Assembly: GCF_008831285.2 (NCBI RefSeq)
Contig: NC_045148.1
Location: 11,142,183-11,202,182 of the forward strand
From: Nymphaea colorata
Lineage: Eukaryota > Streptophyta > Magnoliopsida > Nymphaeales > Nymphaeaceae
Direction: 5' to 3'
DNA: 60,000 nt
Of this stretch, positions 26,601 to 38,600 are shown piece after piece. The notes under the pieces are model-generated. The model searched no databases. It was not told the DNA's origin and was given only the letters and a program-made list of their open reading frames with translations. Position 1 is the first letter of the stretch, and each line of letters starts with the position of its first letter. A program made the translations under genes and the position numbers.

Positions 26601-29600
26601 TGGGTGAGGTGGCGTGCGAGGTTGCCTAAGGGGAAATGGGGATTGACTAGGCTGGTCTTGCCTAGGTGGGATGCGCCGAGATGGGGACACGTGGCACGAT
26701 CAACGGCCACTAGAGAGTCGCTAGAAAGGAGCTAGCGAAAAAGGCAGGGAAGATCCGATTCTTTCCTAATGATTAGGAGAGACTTGAGGATCGGATCCAA
26801 GGGATCTTGGCGGGAACCAAGGAGAAGCTTGCGAGATCTCCTCGTGCTCGGATGAGTGACACGTGGTGAAGATGGACGGTTGAGGTGGCGTGCGGTTTAA
26901 GGGATGGATTTTGGGAAAGATTGCGAGGGAGATGAAAAAGGAAGGGAATGTCGCGTGGGAGAAGGATTACCACAAATGGCGCCAAGGTGGAGCCGCGTGG
27001 GAGCTACGTGGCTGAAACACGTCGGACCGTGGGACCGGGCTGGTGAGGTGGCAATCAAGGTCGTGAGATGCGGATGCGTGGAATGATTAGGGGCTTAGAG
27101 GAGCTGCGTGCTAGGGTTAGGTGACGTGGAAAGGGAATGAAAAAGGAAAAGTGGGCGGCGAGATCTCCTTGCCTACGAAATAGGAAAAGGGGGATTCCGC
27201 GCGAGATCTTGGAGGATTTGAGTTGGGTCAAGGCGGGAAAAGAAGATTGGAAAGTTGGCGACGTGGAGGGTGAGGACGCGAGGATGTGGGACACGTGGAG
27301 GGGTGGATGGCTAGGATGGAACGGAGCTAAGGCAAGGAGGACTTACCGGATTTGATGCCGGTGAGCTCGACTTCTCCCCTTGTGCGTCGGTGGCTAGGGC
27401 TCTCCTTGTACACGCAATAGACCAGTTTGCCCTTAACAAAATTGAACGGGCCTTGATGGAAACGAGGGAAATTCTATCCTTCACGTCGGGAGTTGCAGCG
27501 GTGGCCGGGGAAGTAGCAGCTCTCTCTTAAGCTCTGACTCAGGAGGAACCACCGCCCGACATACTAGGCCACAACCCTTAGCGACAGGCGGTCGCTCAGT
27601 CCCGGCCAGCCTTCCACCATCGGCGGCCACTTTCATCTCGGTGCTAGGCAGCAGGCGGCTGCCCCATCCCGCTCACAGGACCTCGGCAACAGGCGGCTGC
27701 GAAGAACCGAAGCTCGCCGGCCATCCTCGGCCCGCGACTCCGGCATTCCTTGGCCCTCCTCTAAGGGTCCAGACTGCAGGCGGCAGTCTTTGTCCAGCAA
27801 GCTACGTGGAGGCACTCCTCAGTCGGCCTTCTAGTACCGTAGCTGAGATACCCGGGGATACGGTTTTCTCCCCGTGGTCCTAATCCGCGAGAAGCCAAGC
27901 TAGCCTTGGCCGGTATACCCTCTCATCCCCCTTGTAGCTCGCGGGTGGTAGTTTTTAGATTGCATGTTAGCTTGATTTCTGTTTTTGCTTTAAGCCCGGC
28001 TTAAGCCATCGTCCTCAACCGTGGTACCTCGGAGGCGCAAGCGCCAAAGACACGACTACACGAGACATAGCCTACCTAGTGGGTTTCGGGCGTGGTTTGC
28101 ACGTCAGTTCGTGGTTTGTCATGGTTTGTTGAGTGAGTTGTGAGTGATATTTTGTATCGTGCTCGGTTGTACTTGCCTCACACCTCTCTAGTTCGTTTGT
28201 AGTAGGTTGACTTAGTTAGGTTTTTGGGTATCCCTTCCTTGTATCCCTGTCCTATTGGGTTTGAGCCGGGGTCCTGTCCGGTCGGGTGGATCTTTGTATT
28301 AATTTGTTTAGGATTTTCGGTTTTTAGATTGTCCTTAAGATGGTCTTGGGAACTAGGATTCACGATTGGTTCGCGCTTTCTAGCCGCAACCGGCGTGGTC
28401 CTAACAATTAGAGATTGAGGATCGGATCCAAGGGATCTTGGTAGGAACCAAGGAGGAGCTCGCGAGATCTCCTCGTGCTCGGATGATTGACACGTGGTGA
28501 AGATGGACGGTTGAGAGAAACTACCACCCGCGAGCTACAAGGGGGATGAGAGGGTATACCGGCCAAAGCTAGCTTGGCTTCCCACGGATTAGGACCACAA
28601 AGAGAAAACCGTATCCCCGGGTATCTCAGCTACGGTACTAGAAGGCCGACTGAGGAGTGCCTCCACGTAGCTTGCTGGACGAAGACTGCCGCCTGCAGTC
28701 GGGACCCTTAGAGGAGGGCCAAGGAATGCCGGAGTCGCGGGCCGAGGATGGCCGGCGAGCTTCGGTTTTTCGCAGCCGCTTGCTGCCGAGTTGCCGTGCG
28801 TGGGATTGGGCAGCCGCCTGCTACCTAGCGCCGAGAGGAAAGTGGCCGCCGATGAACTACAGTGCCTCCCTCATACTGCGGTATTAGAGGAGGCGAAAAT
28901 CCATAGACTGCCTCGTAGGGGGTCATTCCTTCTATAAAGTCCATGGTAATATCAGTCCATGGCTTGGTTGGGATCGGGAGTGGATTGAGGTGCCCTGGAG
29001 GCTTGATGGTCTCATATTTCTCCCTTTGGCAGACTGAACAATGGCGGATGTATCTCTGCACGTCGGCCTTTAGTCCTTGCCACTAGAATTGAGCCTTGAC
29101 TCTACTCACGGTCTTAGCGACCCCCTCGTGTCCAGCATCGGGAGAGTCATGGAAATGCTGCAGGAGCTCTCTCTTAAGCTCTGACTCAGGAGGAACCACC
29201 GCCCGGTTGCAGCTAGAAAGCGCGAACCAATCGTGAATCCTATTTCCCAAGGTGTTAGACGAAGGGCCATCCATAGTAGGAGTGGCAACCTGTGCAGAGC
29301 CCATAGGAGAATGAGTAAGGCTCTTGCCATGTTTGGTGACCATACCCCTATCTTGTGATATAGTGGATGGACGACCATGTTTATCCCAACAAAGTTCCTC
29401 CAAGTATCCCATCTTTCCACAGTAGGTGCATTGGAACTTCCCACGACTACCGGTTCTGCTATCTATACCTCTTCCTTTGGCACTGTAGGTGGTGCTCTGA
29501 CCACTCCCACCTCCCACCACAAGAGCAGAAACTGGCGTTATACCAGTTGCTTGGGACAAGCTAATAGCCAGACGACTAAGTCTGTTGTATGCATCAGAGA

Positions 29601-32600
29601 GATCAAGAATTTCACTCCTTGTGAGCATCTGATCCTTGACATCGGCATACTCAAAAGACAGACTCGCGAGAAACTTTGCAACTATGGTAGATTCAAAGTG
29701 TGACTTATAACAAGATTTGCATGGAGGGCGCAGGAATTTCAATTGCTCATAGGTAGCTTTAATGGTTGCAAAGTACTGAGATAGGTCCTGATTTCCGTAT
29801 CAGAGATTAAGTAATTCTTCTTCAACTTGAAGGATTTACTTACATTTTTGTCTTGTGAATACGTCTGCTTAAGGAATTCCCACATCTCCTTAGTAGTAGT
29901 ATAGTGAGTAATAGTAGAAGCAATTTGTAGTTGGATGTTGTTCATAATCCAAGACATAACCATGTTGTCGTCCTCTTCCTAGGTCATGTTGTCGTCCTCT
30001 TCCTAGGTCATGTACTTCCTTGACTTGTCAATAGTTCATCTTCTTCAATTATGTGCCTCTTTCGATGTCATTTGACTGACAACATAAATAACCTAGACCA
30101 CAGTTCATAGTTGTGTGTTGTGTCCATCTAACTTGACATTAGATCCATATGAGAAGGGATTTCCAGCTCCTTTATGATCGTTGCCACCCTTTGGTTTGTT
30201 GCTCTCAGCCATAATGAACCACAACAGGAATTAAGAACAAGAATACCACGATAAGATTGTGTAGCAGCTAGAACACAAGAAAAACAGTCCTGTTTACAAT
30301 AAGTCAATCATGCAAAGGGGTTGATAAACAAGACAGCAAACGTGCTCCTTCACGCAGACTTCAACAAACAAAGTGTACAACCCACAGAAAATAAACATCT
30401 CCTTCACGTGGACTTCAACAAACAAAACAGAAAACATGCTACTTCATACTTCAGCGAACAAAGTTAACAACCCACAGAAAATAAACATGATCTCCTTCAC
30501 GCAGACTTCAGCAAATAAAACATAAAGTTACAAAAACAGCAAGCAGGCTTGAGTAGAACGAACAGTTAACTATTTTTCAGTAATAGAATCTTAGCTTCAG
30601 ATCCATTTCAACGAGATATCAAACCTCAACTTTGCTGCTTCATTGCACCATATTAAAGACAATACTAAAAAACTCAAACTTGCCTGCCCATTATGGCTCC
30701 AACTATGCTGCTCCACTAGACGGCATACCTTAAACCTTATCATCACCCACGATATGCCTTCAACTGTGCTGCTTCACCACTTTACCTCAAGAGTCCATAA
30801 GAAACCTTAGGTTGAGATATGAGAGACTAGGCTGATCAGACGTGCCTGCCCAAAGTGCTCAGATCAAGGCTGATCAGGGTGTTGATACCAGGGAAGAGAA
30901 GAGAAGAGACGACCACCACCACCCTAGCCAATCAGACGTATAATGGTTCTGATGCCATGTTCAACGACAGAGGAAGAAACGAGAGAGAGAGAGACGGAAA
31001 AGAGATTTCTCATGTTATCGTGACCTAGTCTCTACTTAAAGAGAGATTAGGGCTCGTCTAGAGCTATTACATAAAAGAGACTCATAAAGTTGTAAAAAGA
31101 CAAAAAAAGACTAACTTTTAGATAATCAGAAAACTATTACACTTAAAATAAACTTTCTGATTTTAACAATTTGGTTGTTCTGTATTCTGTTGTGGTTGCA
31201 GATTTCAAGAGAAATGTCTACTATCAGACCCTTTTTCAATCCAGTCTTCGTTATTAATGTGGATAATAAGCATCTTCTGCAATTAATTTGTTCAAGAGTT
31301 CTATTTTTGATGTGATGACAGTTTATCGACTGTGCTGTATTAAGTTGTTTTTTCAAGAAGTTTTTTTTTCTCTAAATATTGTAATGTGTGTCTTTCTTCC
31401 CTGAGTATGTGTATTTTCTTTCCTTTCAATTTGGTGGAAATAAATTGATAATATTATCATTAGATGTTGAAATCTGTGTTCTTTTGGATGCAGAAATGGT
31501 ATGTTCGATATCCAAGGGATGCCCCATGGTATGAATTTGTTGTCATACCATTGCGTTTTGAGCTCCTGTGTTCAATTATGATTCCAATATCTATAAAGGT
31601 AGTTCTCTGGCTTCACCTCATCCATTGTTATTATCATCTTTGTCTTTGTATTTCTTCTGCATGCTTCTTTGCTGAATCTCTCTTAAACTTTCAAACTTAT
31701 TAACTTGTCCCTGTGAAAAGAATATGGTTAGGTGCTTTTAGCCAATAGCTTGAAATGTTGCAGTACCACATATCATGACCGGATGTGGTGTTGTTGCACG
31801 TGCAATTTTTTGCATGGCATTGTGTTAGTCTCTTCACAGCTAACGATCTGCCTTGCGCCTAACTCTGCCTTAACTTCCCCAAAACACATGAAACCCAGCT
31901 TCTCTCACGAAATGTAATATTCTTCATTAGGGTTTAATTCCCTTAAGCGTGCGTAAATACATAATGTGTTCGGTTGGGTTAAGAAAAGCCTAACTGGACC
32001 CGACCCGTTACATGAAGAAATACTAAGCTGAAAATGCATAAACAGAAAATAACATAAGTAGGAAATAACAGAAATAACACTCTGCAAAATGAAAACTCTG
32101 TGCCTAACAATTCCCCCCCTCCCCCTTCTTCAAGAACACCTTGTCCTCAAGGTGTAAATTCTGGAAATCGGAGAGTGATGTCCTCTGTCCTTTTCCCAAG
32201 TTGCTATGATGTTATCTGTATTACTCCATTCAATTAACCATTCAGTGAACTTTACCCCATTATGGTTGGTAGTGTGAATGCCCAATCTGCAAAAAGGAAC
32301 AACAGTGCTTGGTCCTCCCTAATCGGTTCTGAAACGATTTCTTCCTCGGCTGGTGGTTGAGAGCAGGGTTTTAGTTTTGAATCATGGAATACTGGATGGA
32401 TGTTACTCCCAACGGGTAGTAACAACTCGTATGCGAGATGTCCCTACTTGCTGGATAATACGGAATGGCCTAACGTATCTAGGAGCGAGTTTGTTGTATC
32501 CTCTTGGCTGTCGAAAACCTGCTGCATGTGTAGGCCTGCATAAGTACATGCCATCTCCCACATTGTACTACTGGTATCGGTGTCTGCGAGTGTATTGGAT

Positions 32601-35600
32601 GACCATACGATTGCGTGCAGCAGTGAGATATTCCTTGAGATCCTTAAGTATGGCATCGCGGCAACAGAGTTGTGTATCAATTGTTTCTTCTTTTGCAGTG
32701 TCTGGCTGGTAGTGTCGTATAGTTGGTGGAGCTCGACCATAAACTTCTTCGAATGGGGTGACTCTCACACCCCGACCTTTTTGACACTCAAACATTTTTT
32801 TTTTTTTTCTCAAAACATAAAGCATCGAGGTGTGACTACACAATAGTTCAAAAAGGAATGAGCCAAGCAATTCAAAACAATGGGGCAAGCTTTCCATTAT
32901 ATAGCATTTCAATTCAATTGTACATTTGACAAAAATGCCCCAAAATCACAACATCGATGCCTCATCAAAACAAGGCATCAGTAAAACCAAAAACACGACG
33001 CGCCGGCACTACAAGAACAAAACAAAACCCAAAACCTCCCCAGTAGGATGTGAGTGTAGCCATCTGCTCAGCCTGCTGCCCCGGGTACACCAAAACCTGA
33101 AAAAAGGAAACAACTGAAGGCTTAGCCTTCGCAGTATGGCAACAAGCCAGAAAAATGCCAAACCCTCTCAAGTAAGGCTCAAATAAAGGGACAAATATCA
33201 ACCCATCTATCGTCATGTCGCGTCTGAGTGCGACACGTAAAAGCCACTTGATGGCCACACTAACACAACATCAGTCACATGCGAAGCATGCTTAAACATA
33301 ACACTTGCATTCATATCAATCACATATACGTCAGTCACATGCATTCTATCAAACACTTTGCATTTTCATTAACTTTAGTGCATTAACAGTTCCTGTGGGT
33401 GCAACACAGGCACGTGCACACCGCGGGCGGCCTACAGCCGAGAGACAACCCCCGTGGTGGCCCATAACAGTATGGATCCATTTCACCCGCTGCAGCGGTA
33501 GAGCACTCATCCCTGGATGTGTGACGTCCAAGGTGAGATACTCAGCCTTCCCTAGGACACCCAGGTTGGGAAGGCAGGAGCCCAACGCTCCAAGCACAAC
33601 ACACAACAGAACCCTGGGGCCTTGCACCGCCTGCGCTCTGACAGGCGAGACCAGTGGCAATCAAGGGGGACGTCTCCCAAACACATAGCCACATCCCACT
33701 GGCCTCTCATCTCTTAGTTATTCATTCTTATCATTACAGTTACACATTCACAAGAAGACTGGCTAACACACGAGGTTAGTACACTTCCCGAGTGCACCCA
33801 CACCTCCGATTACCTCCACATGAGGTCTATACATACAGTAACAGTCATTGCTAGCCGTCATACCATACGGGTACAACTACCCTCCAAACATCCATTTGCA
33901 TCATTGCCCATGGCAATGCATATGCAACAACATACACATTTATATCAATCATCACATCAGTCATGTCAATCACCTCTTTGAAAAACATAGCCAATCCACA
34001 GAGAGTAGTCTCGATCTGCGGTTGGCTCGTAGCTGTCCTATGCAGTTATCATTCTATGATGCTTTCTAATGCACAATTGGGGTCGAGGAGACACTCGACT
34101 CGATACCCCACCTCATCTGTCCTAAACAGATATCAATTCTAGCATGCACATGCCAATGCGTAACATTTTTAAATCGAATGACTAATAATCTTTCTAACCC
34201 ATTCATATCATGTAAGCAACATACACATACTCAATCACAAAACCGTCAATCAATTAACATCACAATCCTAGGATCCCTTGATCCTAGGAGCACCCAATCA
34301 CACAATTGCCCCAGGCAGGAATTTGCCTGGAAAGTTGCCATACCTGTGGCGCGCTCACCAAATTCTTCAAAATGCCTCAAGCTTCGAACTCAAGGTCGAC
34401 GGGATGAGCCCGGTGCACCTGCAAACATAAACAAGAATAAGGTTTCTACTAGATTCCTACACCAATCAAACATAAATGAACAGATACAAAAATAGAATCC
34501 TTGAGGCACGTGACAGCGCCTCAAGAGGGCATCGACAGGTAGTGTCGACCAACGGGCTCTCCACAAGGCCTCCTCCTTTACGTCTTGACGTTGCCTTGAA
34601 TTATCAAGGCCTTCAACCATCAATCAAACCGTCACTAAATCCTTCCTCAATAACGTTCTTTAAGTAAGACATCAACCTCAAGTCACATCCCAAAACGCAT
34701 ATATCCCTAATTAACTTCATGATACACCCGTTCACCGAAGTCTGCGCTACACTCCCTAAGACGGTTCCAAAACTTCCCCACAACCTCACAATCTCTACCA
34801 TGTTTCCTTAAAGCTTCGAACTTAATCCATCATGCTAAAACGATCAATAAGTACATGAATCATCACTTTCCAACGCAAATCCTAAGTTTCTCCCAAAAAC
34901 AAAATTACTAACATGCGTCCCAAAATCATCAATTCTAAGCTCTAGCATGCTCGAACCATAATTATACATGCTCTAAAAGATAAATACTCATCATTTTGAG
35001 CTTGATTAGGTATTGCTCACCCCAAACAAGCGTCCAAACTGCTACAACCCTTCTAGCAACCACTTCACACGTCCGATCAAGTGCCAATGCTCGAGATTGC
35101 TTGCTGTCGCTGCTCACTACACACCCTACTAGCAGGTAAGAGGGGAAAAACGTCCCCTAAACTGCAAACCAACCCCAAACGCCCAAAAAGTTTAACACAA
35201 ACTCTGTTGCTAGGAAAGACCCACGGTAGTAGTTGGGGAAAAAAAACTGAAATAAACAAAGAAAAGGGACGCTGACAGAGAGGAGAGACAGAGAGAGGAA
35301 GGGTTCGGTCAAGGGGGAAAACAGCCGTGGGGTGAGAAGAGAGAGAAAGAGCAGGCGGGGGAGTGCGGGTGAGTGAGAAGAGGGTCGAGCGGTAGAGAAC
35401 CAGTGGAAAGAGGGGAAAGAAAATTACGAGAGAGAAGAAGAGGGGACGTGCGGCAGAGAGCAAAACAGACAAAAGGGCATGAGTGGCAAAGCAAGAAAAA
35501 TCGCACGAGAGAGAGAGGGTTTACCCAGCAGCCGCCGCCGCCGTCGCCGCTGCCACCTCCGTCGCCGTCGCCGTCGCCGTTCCAGCCACCACCACCCGAC

Positions 35601-38600
35601 CGTCACTCTCCTCCCTCTGCGCTGCCACAGGAGACCACCGGAGACAACGAAGAAGGAAGGGAAAGGCGAGGGAGAAGGGCCTCGCGTCGGGCCCTTACGC
35701 GAGTGGGGGTCGGTTCCGGGTCTGGACCCTAGCTCGACCCGACCCGTCGAACCAACGAGCATTACAGTGACACCGGTGGAAGAATGCCAACTAGTATTGT
35801 AGGAAAATTCAACCCATGATAAATAGTCCACCCAAAGTCCAGGTTGTTACCCTGCAAAACAGCGTAGATATGTCTCAAGGCAGCGATTGACGACCTCGGT
35901 TTGGCCATCTGTTTGCGGGTGATATGCTTAATTGCAGGTTCGTGCCTTGCAGCTGAAAGCTACGATACCAAGGTGCGCCATTTTTGGCCTCGCACCTGCA
36001 TTGACGCGATGCGGGTGCGCCTCAGGTGCGCACCCAAATGAGTCAAACAAGAGTTGGGTGCGGTCAGCCGCACCCGGTTAAAATCGTCCTTTTCCGACTC
36101 GCACCCGACTCGCGTTTGACGTGAGTCAGGTGCGGTCAAATGCGCACTGGACTACTGTTTAGGGTTTTTTTATTTTTAAGTTTTTAACAAAGTTCGTCAT
36201 CTTGCCGGCTCGCCCGCCCATTCTTCTTTCCTCTTCTTCGACCTTCGTCCCTCTTCGACTCTCGTCCCTTCTTCGTCTTTCTCCATCTTCCATACGTCGT
36301 ATTGGGTGGAGTTGGCCTCTCTGGCTGCTGGAGCAGCCTCTGTGTGTGGAGAAAACGCCATCCCTCGTCAATCCCTTGACAGAGCGAGTGAGAGAGAGAG
36401 AGCAAGGGCAGTGAAGATCTTCATATACCTGCTGTAACCTGCTGTTGAAGAGTTGAAGACTCCCGATCAGCTGCACTTCACTGCTGGCGGGGATGAAGGA
36501 GAAAGAGAGAAGATAGCTAACGGCAGGAATGGAGGGGAGAAAGTCGTGTTAGGGCATCGTGGGTGAGGGTTGGGAAAAGGTCGCGCACGAGGGAGCAGAG
36601 CACGGTCGACGGAATTTTGATTCCAGCATTTCCATTCCAGAATTGATCCACAATGCTGGAATAAAAAATGCTGCCTTTGATTAACCTATGATCTCTTGAG
36701 GGCTATACAATTGGTACAACCATCTCCACCCATAATCTAGTTGCATTTCTTATTTCTTTCATCTTTTTTTTTTCATTGAAAATTCAGCCCTAGGGGCCTA
36801 CAGATGTTGTCTGTACAGCTAGTTTAGTGGAGATCAAGTTTTGGATTGCTGGTATTCTATGTGAATCAAGACTTAATTCACAACCGACAACTGAAATGCA
36901 TCAGCCATCAAGTTTTGAAGGAAAAATAAAAAAACCCTTTTTAGGAGCCCAAAGAATCAATGAGAAGTTGAATTGTATGTTTTTACTATAGCTGGTTACA
37001 GGTAGAGTATCATGTGGATTATGACTGTATGAACTCTGATTTTGTGAACTCAAAACTAGGGTATATTTCTTGTTGAATGTTGAACTGATGATTGATAATG
37101 ATATCATGATTAGCAAATTGCAATTTTGATCTTGTTATTGAATAATTTTGTGGTTTATGACAATTTTTTGTCATACATATTATATACATAATATTATTAT
37201 TATTACAATAAATTAATAATAATAATAATAAATACTCTCGCTGCACCGCCGCACGTAAATTTTTTGAAATGTGCCACATCGGCACCCGCACCTGCACCCG
37301 CACCCCGCACCTTGGTGGTCATAGGCTGAAAGTATTCCTTCCAAAAAGTGCTAATAAAGATAGGTTCTCTATCGCTGGTTATTGTTTTGGGCATACCATG
37401 AAGTTTTCCGATATGGTCTTGAAATGTGCGGGCAACTGTCTTTGCCGTGTAAGGATGCGACAGGGCCACAAAGTGAGCATACTTGGATAGACGATCAACA
37501 ACTATCAGAATGACAGATTTTCCTCGGGACAACGGAAGACCTTCTATGAAATCCATAGATATATCCTCCCATATTAGTTCTAGTGTGGGAAGTGGCTGAA
37601 GGAGTCCCTCTGGTTTCATCATTTCATATTTGTTTCTTTGACAAATGTTGTAGTTCTTTACAAAGTCTCTTATGGCTCTTTTCATTCCGAGCCAATAGAT
37701 GGTGTAACACAGCTGCCACTTGTGCCCTCTACGCCTTCATGGCCAACTGCATGCTCATTGTGGTAATGTTGTAGCAGTGATTGTGGCAGAGTTGTCTCTG
37801 GCAGAATAAATATGCGTACACTGCGATACAAGTATGGTGGTTTTCATTCATACCCATAGACTTTGAGAGGGTTGGTCTCCAACCTTTCTCTGATTTTCTT
37901 AACCAACTCTGCCTCACTCTGCGTGTGCCGAATCTGATCTCACAGATGAGCTTGAACTTGTGAGATGGACAGCCGGCTGCTGATCTTTGGTTTGAAGGCT
38001 GTAGACAGCCCATCGGCCGCAACATTCTCCTTATCCTTGCGATAACAGACTTTGAAATCGAAGCTCATTAGCTTAAGTATCCATTTCTAAAGTGTTGGAG
38101 ATAGCGACGGCTGCTACAAACAGTGTTTAAGGCTGCAATGATCAATTAGCACTACAAATTTGTCGCCCCACAAGATAATGTTTCCATTTTAGCACTGTGA
38201 GAACTATTGCCATCAATTCGCGCTCATAGGTGGATTTACTAGGAAATGTTAGGCCCATTGCCCTGCTGAAATGAGCAATTGGGTTTCTGTTTTGACTAAG
38301 AATTGTGCCCACCCCCAAGTCTGACGCATCTGATTTGATGGTGAAAGGAAGCTGGAAATTGGGCATTTGTAGAACTGGAGCTGTTTCCACTGCCTCTTTT
38401 AGTTGTTGGAATGCCTGTGCCGCCTAAGGGCCCCACGCAGACCTGCCTTTCTTGGTTAGCTCCGTGAGAGGTGCAGCCATTAGACAATAGTTTTTGACAA
38501 ACTTACATTAGTAGCCTGTGAGCCCAAGGAATGCACGGAGTTCCCTTATTGTTCTTGGAGTGTTCCAATCTTTCAGCACTTGGACCTTCTCTTGTTTCTT

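Larger units (their letters stand above)
23873..31170 (-). mobile_element. Ty1/copia element D in intron 6, broken open by Ty3 sequence
   Basis: Matching LTR ends starting TGTTCAACGAC lie at 23873 and 30958 in the same orientation, sharing about 70 bases. A primer-binding site abuts the right one (30944-30957). On the minus strand, gag starts at 30212, and RT and RNase H lie at 25676-24044. The region between gag and RT (about 25940-29240) is replaced by rearranged Ty3 DNA, so protease and most of integrase are gone. The outer end near 31170 (TTTTAACA) is approximate. Confidence 0.75.

Noticed and set aside
25806-28887. GC-rich open frames suggesting a host gene in intron 6
   Set aside because: The same frames recur in mirrored orientation because of inverted repeats, and no domain is seen; they are repeat shadows.
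33480-33540. tRNA-like stretch (GCGGTAGAGCACTCATCC)
   Set aside because: There is no matching B box, acceptor stem or cloverleaf; it lies within the solo LTR.
35424-35802. Arg-rich and Ala/Val-rich frames over the GCC repeat
   Set aside because: They are caused by trinucleotide repeats and the ends of a Ty3 integrase fragment; not a gene.
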